The position numbers and the translations under genes are program-made. 64,000 nt of DNA from Sutcliffiella halmapala (GTDB lineage Bacteria; Bacillota; Bacilli; Bacillales; Bacillaceae_I): assembly GCF_002019665.1 (NCBI RefSeq), contig NZ_KV917375.1, positions 876,001-940,000 of the forward strand. The letters are read 5' to 3'. Numbering within the stretch: the stretch's first letter is position 1; each line of letters starts with the position of its first letter. Shown here in pieces: positions 60,591 through 64,000 of this stretch. The notes beneath the pieces are model-generated. The model had not been told where the DNA came from and did no database searches. It was given only the letters and a program-made list of their open reading frames with translations.

Positions 60591-61889
60591 ATGCTGTTTG
60601 AAATCATCACAACATCTTTCGCTGCTGGGTTAGTCGGATTAAGTTATTTGAAAACTTCTGAACTAGATGATGGAGAGAAGATTAAAAAAATTACTTTGAA
60701 TTGTGGACTCTGCGTAAAGGAAGGGAGCGAAATCAAATCTATTCAGCTATATAGAAAGAAAAAGCATGACTGGGGAAAGGAGTATGTCTATCGCATACCG
60801 TTAGGATTGTCTTTTAATGATTTCGAAAAGAAGATTGATCATTTAAGGGATGGATTAAACAATCGAAAGGGAGTTATTGACTTACAGGCGCTTCAGAATC
60901 TTAATTTTAAGGAAGGGTTGATTAATCAGATAAAGGGATTATTTGAGAATAGATACATTTCTGATAAAGATATTGTGCTCCATTTTGATGGGATGCTACA
61001 CATTAAGGTTTTAGATCGAAATATGCCTACTAGAATCAACTTTGAAGAGACAATGCTAGATCAATGCAAGGAATGGGAAGTAATTTTAGGAGAAACAAGG
61101 TACGGATTTATTAATCACGACATGGAACGTGGACATATAACTTTAGCTGGGGCAACTAGGAAAGGAAAAACAGTTTACTTGAAGCTTTTAATCACCAATT
61201 TACTTAATAATCAACCAGAAAATACAAGGCTTACCCTTATCGATTTAAAAGGGGGCTTAGCATTTACACGATTTAAGAATGTAAAACAAGTAGAGAATGT
61301 GGCCACAAACTTAGATGAAGCTTTACTTGCTCTGTTGAATGTAAAAAAAGAAATGGAAAATATGAAGGAGTGGATGGACAAAAATGGATGCGAAGACATT
61401 AAAGAAGCTGGGGTTGATACTCGACATTTCGTTATTATTGATGAAGCAGCACAAATCTCGCCACAAATCCTCACCGGCAAAGAAGAGAAGGAAAAAGCCC
61501 GTAAGTGTGAAGAAGCGCTCTCGGAAATAGCAAGAATCGGTGCTGGATTAGGTTATAGACTAGTGTATTGTAGTCAATATCCTACTGCTGATGTCATGAA
61601 TAAACAGATTAAGCAAAATTGCGATACGGTAATCACTTATAAGTTAAGGGATGCTATAGCCTCAAGAGTGGTGCTAGATGAGGCGGGAGCAGAAAAACTA
61701 AGTGTGGTTGGCCGTGCAATTTATAAAACTCCTGATGGAGTACAGATTGTACAAACGCCTTTTATTCATAATAAACAAATTGAAAAATTGTTGACTCCTC
61801 ACATAGTGATCAAACCACGAAAGGAGGAATCTACAATTGAAAAATCAGAAGAGACTAGAAGAAATACTTTTAAGCTTGAAGAAATGTGA
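60591..61889 (+). CDS. FtsK/SpoIIIE-family DNA translocase
   Basis: A 432-aa hexameric-type DNA pump. A short hydrophobic N terminus is followed by a charged region, then the ATPase: Walker A GATRKGKTVYL (about residues 187-197) and Walker B HFVIIDEAAQI (about 278-288), with QADxxR-like AIARIGAGLGYRLVYCSQYP (about 308-327). Related proteins (ICEBs1 YdcQ type) pump DNA in conjugative elements. In phages the same gene is usually followed by a Replic_Relax protein, as here. Its role in a prophage is not established. AAAGGGG precedes the ATG. Confidence 0.8.
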   Translation: MLFEIITTSFAAGLVGLSYLKTSELDDGEKIKKITLNCGLCVKEGSEIKSIQLYRKKKHDWGKEYVYRIPLGLSFNDFEKKIDHLRDGLNNRKGVIDLQALQNLNFKEGLINQIKGLFENRYISDKDIVLHFDGMLHIKVLDRNMPTRINFEETMLDQCKEWEVILGETRYGFINHDMERGHITLAGATRKGKTVYLKLLITNLLNNQPENTRLTLIDLKGGLAFTRFKNVKQVENVATNLDEALLALLNVKKEMENMKEWMDKNGCEDIKEAGVDTRHFVIIDEAAQISPQILTGKEEKEKARKCEEALSEIARIGAGLGYRLVYCSQYPTADVMNKQIKQNCDTVITYKLRDAIASRVVLDEAGAEKLSVVGRAIYKTPDGVQIVQTPFIHNKQIEKLLTPHIVIKPRKEESTIEKSEETRRNTFKLEEM

Positions 61890-62406
61890 TTACCTATCGA
61901 GAGAGCAACTGCAACGAATGCACCGATTAGGGCAAGACCGTAACGCCCAGCGAGTGTTAAGTAATATGGCTGAGTATATAGCTCATTTCCATGAACACAA
62001 AAAGAAAATATACTATTTGAATGCTGCTGGCCGGGAAATGGTTCAAGCTGAAAAAGTCCGAAAAAAAACACCACAGGTGAATCATTATTTAATGCGTAAC
62101 GATTTATACATTTGCCTTGGGCGACCATCCACATGGAAAAATGAAGTCAAAATATCCGTAAACAACATCTCCCTCATATCAGATGCCGTATATATCTACA
62201 ACAAACTCCACCAATTTATTGAGATTGATTATAAGCAGTCCATGGCGAAAAATATTAAAAAAATCAAAAAATACAGAAAGTTATCCACATACAATCCACA
62301 ATTCTCATTGGTATGGGTGACCACAACTGCCTTTAGAATGAAAAAACTGGAGAAGCTATGCGAAGGTTTGCAAGGCAAAGTCTATCTTTGGGAGGATTTA
62401 AGATGA
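61837..62406 (+). CDS. replication-relaxation family protein
   Basis: A 189-aa basic protein. TTG 61837 follows AAGGAGG. It fits the Replic_Relax family: an N-terminal winged-helix (LSREQLQRMHRLGQDRNAQR, about residues 19-38), then HLGRPSTWKNEV-like segment and WVTTTAFRMKKLEKLCEGL near the end. Such proteins occur in plasmids and prophages next to FtsK-like ATPases. It overlaps the preceding and following genes, so the three are one transcript. Confidence 0.72.
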   Translation: MKNQKRLEEILLSLKKCDYLSREQLQRMHRLGQDRNAQRVLSNMAEYIAHFHEHKKKIYYLNAAGREMVQAEKVRKKTPQVNHYLMRNDLYICLGRPSTWKNEVKISVNNISLISDAVYIYNKLHQFIEIDYKQSMAKNIKKIKKYRKLSTYNPQFSLVWVTTTAFRMKKLEKLCEGLQGKVYLWEDLR

Positions 62407-62819
62407 GAACTCAAACTATGTCGATTAACGAATTTATGTCTGGCAGCTATAAGGAAAAGAAAAAAAGAAAGTATGGCAAGGTCGTACAAAAGGTAGCTAC
62501 TTCCATAGCGATTCCGTTAATCGCTGCTAAGCCAGTTTTTGCTTCTGCTCCCGAAGCTATACCAGTTGGAGCTACACAATTTATAGGTGAGAAAACATTA
62601 GAAGTAATTGCTCATGCTCTGGATCCACTTGTGGATTTAATGGTAGCACTTAGTTTCCCTGTGTGTTCGGTTATAATAGTAGGTTCTTGCTTTTTCTTCA
62701 TGTTGGGAAAAAGCGAGAGAGGGTGGTCAGGAATTCAAAACGCTGGATTAGGTTATGTGCTTATTCAAATTATGCCTATGTTATTAATGGTATTAAAGGA
62801 GATTGGGAATGCGATTTAA
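62403..62819 (+). CDS. membrane protein of the FtsK/relaxation cassette
   Basis: A 138-aa protein with a basic N terminus (KEKKKRKYGKVVQKVA), a signal-like first span (TSIAIPLIAAKPVFA) and two further spans (about residues 75-98 and 115-135, PVCSVIIVGSCFFFMLG and GYVLIQIMPMLLMVLKEI). It starts in the ATGA overlap of the previous stop. A pore or assembly partner of the translocase is an inference. Confidence 0.65.
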   Translation: MRTQTMSINEFMSGSYKEKKKRKYGKVVQKVATSIAIPLIAAKPVFASAPEAIPVGATQFIGEKTLEVIAHALDPLVDLMVALSFPVCSVIIVGSCFFFMLGKSERGWSGIQNAGLGYVLIQIMPMLLMVLKEIGNAI

Positions 62820-62925
62820 ATTATTACCAAACTTCACGCCAGGATTTATGGGAGACCTTGGGGGAAATTACAACAGGCTCTTTGAAACCCAACGAAAACC
62901 CAACAAAAAAAGTGCATTTCAATAA
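62809..62925 (+). CDS. 38-aa small ORF at the end of the cassette
   Basis: ATG 62809 follows AAAGGAG (spacing about 7) and overlaps the membrane-protein 3' end. The peptide (FKLLPNFTPGFMGDLGGNYN) is basic toward its end. Its 3' half includes the right arm-site repeats. Shine-Dalgarno and overlap support translation; the function is unknown. Confidence 0.5.
   Translation: MRFKLLPNFTPGFMGDLGGNYNRLFETQRKPNKKSAFQ
62886..62905 (+). promoter_or_regulatory. candidate integrase arm-binding sites, right end
   Basis: AACCCAACG (62886-62894) and AACCCAACA (62897-62905), 11 bp apart and in the same orientation as the pair near attL. They lie about 110-125 bp from attR. Confidence 0.6.
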
Positions 62926-62942
62926 AAATGAATGCACTTTTG
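62906..62942 (+). terminator. terminator at the phage right end
   Basis: AAAGTGCATT and AATGCACTTT arms (62908-62917 and 62931-62940) with a 13-nt loop, followed by T's. It ends the FtsK cassette before attR. Confidence 0.75.
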
Positions 62943-63011
62943 AGTAAAAAATACTTCTATGAATGTTGTCATATAAGTATTTTATGAAATTGTGGATAAG
63001 TAAAGGGAAGA

Positions 63012-63033
63012 TTACCCATTATGATACTTATAC
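63012..63033. repeat. attR core
   Basis: It is identical to 7413-7434 over 22 bp. On the minus strand it encodes YKYHNG plus the stop of yutJ. Confidence 0.93.
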
Positions 63034-64000
63034 ATCCAAAGAATCCCTGATTTTAATAATCGAGCCACTCTACCAGTTAGCGGGCGATCATTAACTAATC
63101 CGAAGCCATGCTTCTTCCCAAGGGATCCAAGCACCCCTTTTAGTTTGATTGGAGGGAAGCTTTCTGGTGGGGCTTCACCATTCCAACGCTTTACTAAAAC
63201 CTGTACAATTTGTTCAGCTTGTCCCTCAGCCAGTTGTGCACTAGGAGCATGAGGTAAGCTAGCACAGTCTCCAACTACGTAAATATGGTCGTAGCCTGGA
63301 ATGTTATGCTGTTTCGTTAGTATGACACGACCTTGATTATCTTTTTCCACATCTAAATCACGTACAACTTTGTTTGGTTGGATACCGGCTGTCCAAACAA
63401 TAACATCACAGTGAACAGGTTCGTCATGATTATAGAGCGTATTTGCTTCTACCTGAGTAATGTTGGAGCCATTTATTACTTCTACACCGTGCGTTTCAAA
63501 CCAGTTTTGAACGTACTTGCTCAATCTTTCTGGAAAGCTTGATAGAATAATATTTCCACGATCAAATAGTTTAATCGTTAAGTCAGGACGACTTTCATGA
63601 AGCTCACTAGCAATTTCCACTCCGCTCAAACCACCACCAACAATGGCGACAACTTTATTCGCTGCTAAGTCATTTAAAGCCTGGTAAGCTTTTCTTGAAT
63701 TATTGATGGACTGAATACTAAATGTGTGCTCTTTTGCACCAGGAACATTGTGATATTTATCTTCACAGCCAAGTCCGATAATTAGATCATCAAAGGAAAG
63801 TGTGCTTTGATCCATAAAATGAATCGTCTTACCTTCCATATCTACATTTGTGACTTCACCATACTTTACTGAAAGTTTGTGATGTTCTGGGAATGTTACG
63901 CGTACATGATGATCCGAGATTGTTCCAGCAGCGAGTGCGTAAAATTCTGTTTTTAAACTGTGATACGGAACTCTGTCGACTAATACAATTTCCGTATCTT
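63012..64000 (-). CDS. yutJ: NADH dehydrogenase-like flavoprotein, C-terminal part in window
   Basis: A pyridine nucleotide-disulfide oxidoreductase family protein related to B. subtilis YutJ. About 329 codons are in the window; the reading stays open to 64000 (the minus-strand frame continues ..VLVDRVPYHSLKTEFYALAA), so the start lies outside. The second Rossmann motif is VVAIVGGGLSGVEIASEL, and CASLPHAPSAQLAEGQA precedes the C terminus. The last residues (LWMYKYHNG) are supplied by the attR core. It should be a type II NADH:quinone reductase-like enzyme at the membrane, but YutJ's exact substrate is not known. Confidence 0.92.
   Translation of the reverse strand, partial: DTEIVLVDRVPYHSLKTEFYALAAGTISDHHVRVTFPEHHKLSVKYGEVTNVDMEGKTIHFMDQSTLSFDDLIIGLGCEDKYHNVPGAKEHTFSIQSINNSRKAYQALNDLAANKVVAIVGGGLSGVEIASELHESRPDLTIKLFDRGNIILSSFPERLSKYVQNWFETHGVEVINGSNITQVEANTLYNHDEPVHCDVIVWTAGIQPNKVVRDLDVEKDNQGRVILTKQHNIPGYDHIYVVGDCASLPHAPSAQLAEGQAEQIVQVLVKRWNGEAPPESFPPIKLKGVLGSLGKKHGFGLVNDRPLTGRVARLLKSGILWMYKYHNG

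Larger units (their letters stand above)
7413..63033. mobile_element. integrated siphovirus-type prophage, A118/PSA-like late genes
   Basis: The element is bounded by the 22-bp direct repeat at 7413-7434 and 63012-63033. It has integrase next to the left end, a divergent lysogeny/early switch, recombination and replication genes, a late sigma-like regulator, terminase, portal, capsid, tail, lysis and accessory genes in the order usual for temperate phages of Bacillales. No core structural gene is visibly broken, so it may be inducible. The head module (A118-type portal, minor capsid protein 2, DUF4355-type scaffold, three small minor capsid proteins) resembles Listeria phage A118 and PSA. Its length is about 55.6 kb. 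Confidence 0.95.

Noticed and set aside
7413-63033. tRNA genes or CRISPR arrays in the prophage
   Set aside because: No cloverleaf-like sequence or regularly spaced spacer-repeat array was recognised by eye; the iterons at 19301 are origin-like, not CRISPR.

Overview
The window comes from a low-GC Gram-positive bacterium of the order Bacillales (Bacillaceae or Planococcaceae type). Codon use is AT-rich, Shine-Dalgarno sequences are strong AGGAGG types, TTG and GTG starts are common, and the chromosomal gene order (hom-thrC-thrB, yutI, yuzD, yutJ) matches Bacillus subtilis. It contains one complete-looking integrated siphovirus-type prophage of about 55.6 kb inside that chromosomal neighbourhood.

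Chromosomal left flank (1-7412): the tail of an unknown gene, a D-2-hydroxyacid dehydrogenase, a DUF2207 membrane protein on the minus strand, the threonine operon hom-thrC-thrB with overlapping stop/start codons behind a clear sigma-A promoter, the Fe-S scaffold-like yutI, and yuzD ending in a perfect terminator. Chromosomal right flank (63012-64000): yutJ, an NADH-dehydrogenase-like flavoprotein on the minus strand that runs off the window.

The prophage is bounded by a 22-bp direct repeat (7413-7434 and 63012-63033) that encodes the last six residues and stop codon of yutJ, so integration leaves yutJ intact. Left to right it holds: (a) a leftward lysogeny block of tyrosine integrase, Excalibur and SHOCT proteins, ImmA-type metalloprotease and XRE repressor; (b) a rightward early block with Cro-like and ORF6N/ORF6C regulators, a heavily structured leader, an SbcC/Rad50-like ATPase with RecT, an MBL-fold protein, a replication initiator with internal iterons, a DnaC-like helicase loader, dimeric dUTPase, RusA resolvase, many small proteins, and a C5-cytosine methyltransferase flanked by a duplicated structured element; (c) secreted cargo, then a sigma-like late regulator; (d) a Listeria A118/PSA-like head and tail module (TerS, TerL, portal, minor capsid, scaffold, capsid, connectors, tail tube with a probable +1 frameshift, chaperones, tape measure, Dit, and a very long Tal/fibre protein); (e) lysis genes (XhlA, holin, amidase with a probable internal start); (f) an accessory right end with a secreted/membrane protein pair, a DUF3800 plus RNase-like pair, a candidate small RNA, a secreted M23 peptidase, an XRE regulator and an FtsK/replication-relaxation/membrane-protein cassette next to attR.

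The most interesting points are the 57016-58172 gene pair as a possible new defence or toxin module, the structured leader at 13820-14102, the duplicated element around the methyltransferase, two phage proteins with consensus beta-clamp-binding motifs, an apparent AUU start for the fibre gene, the endolysin internal start, the 33-bp-phased iterons, and an ILEI/FAM3-like domain in the tail fibre. All calls come from reading the sequence; no database search was run.
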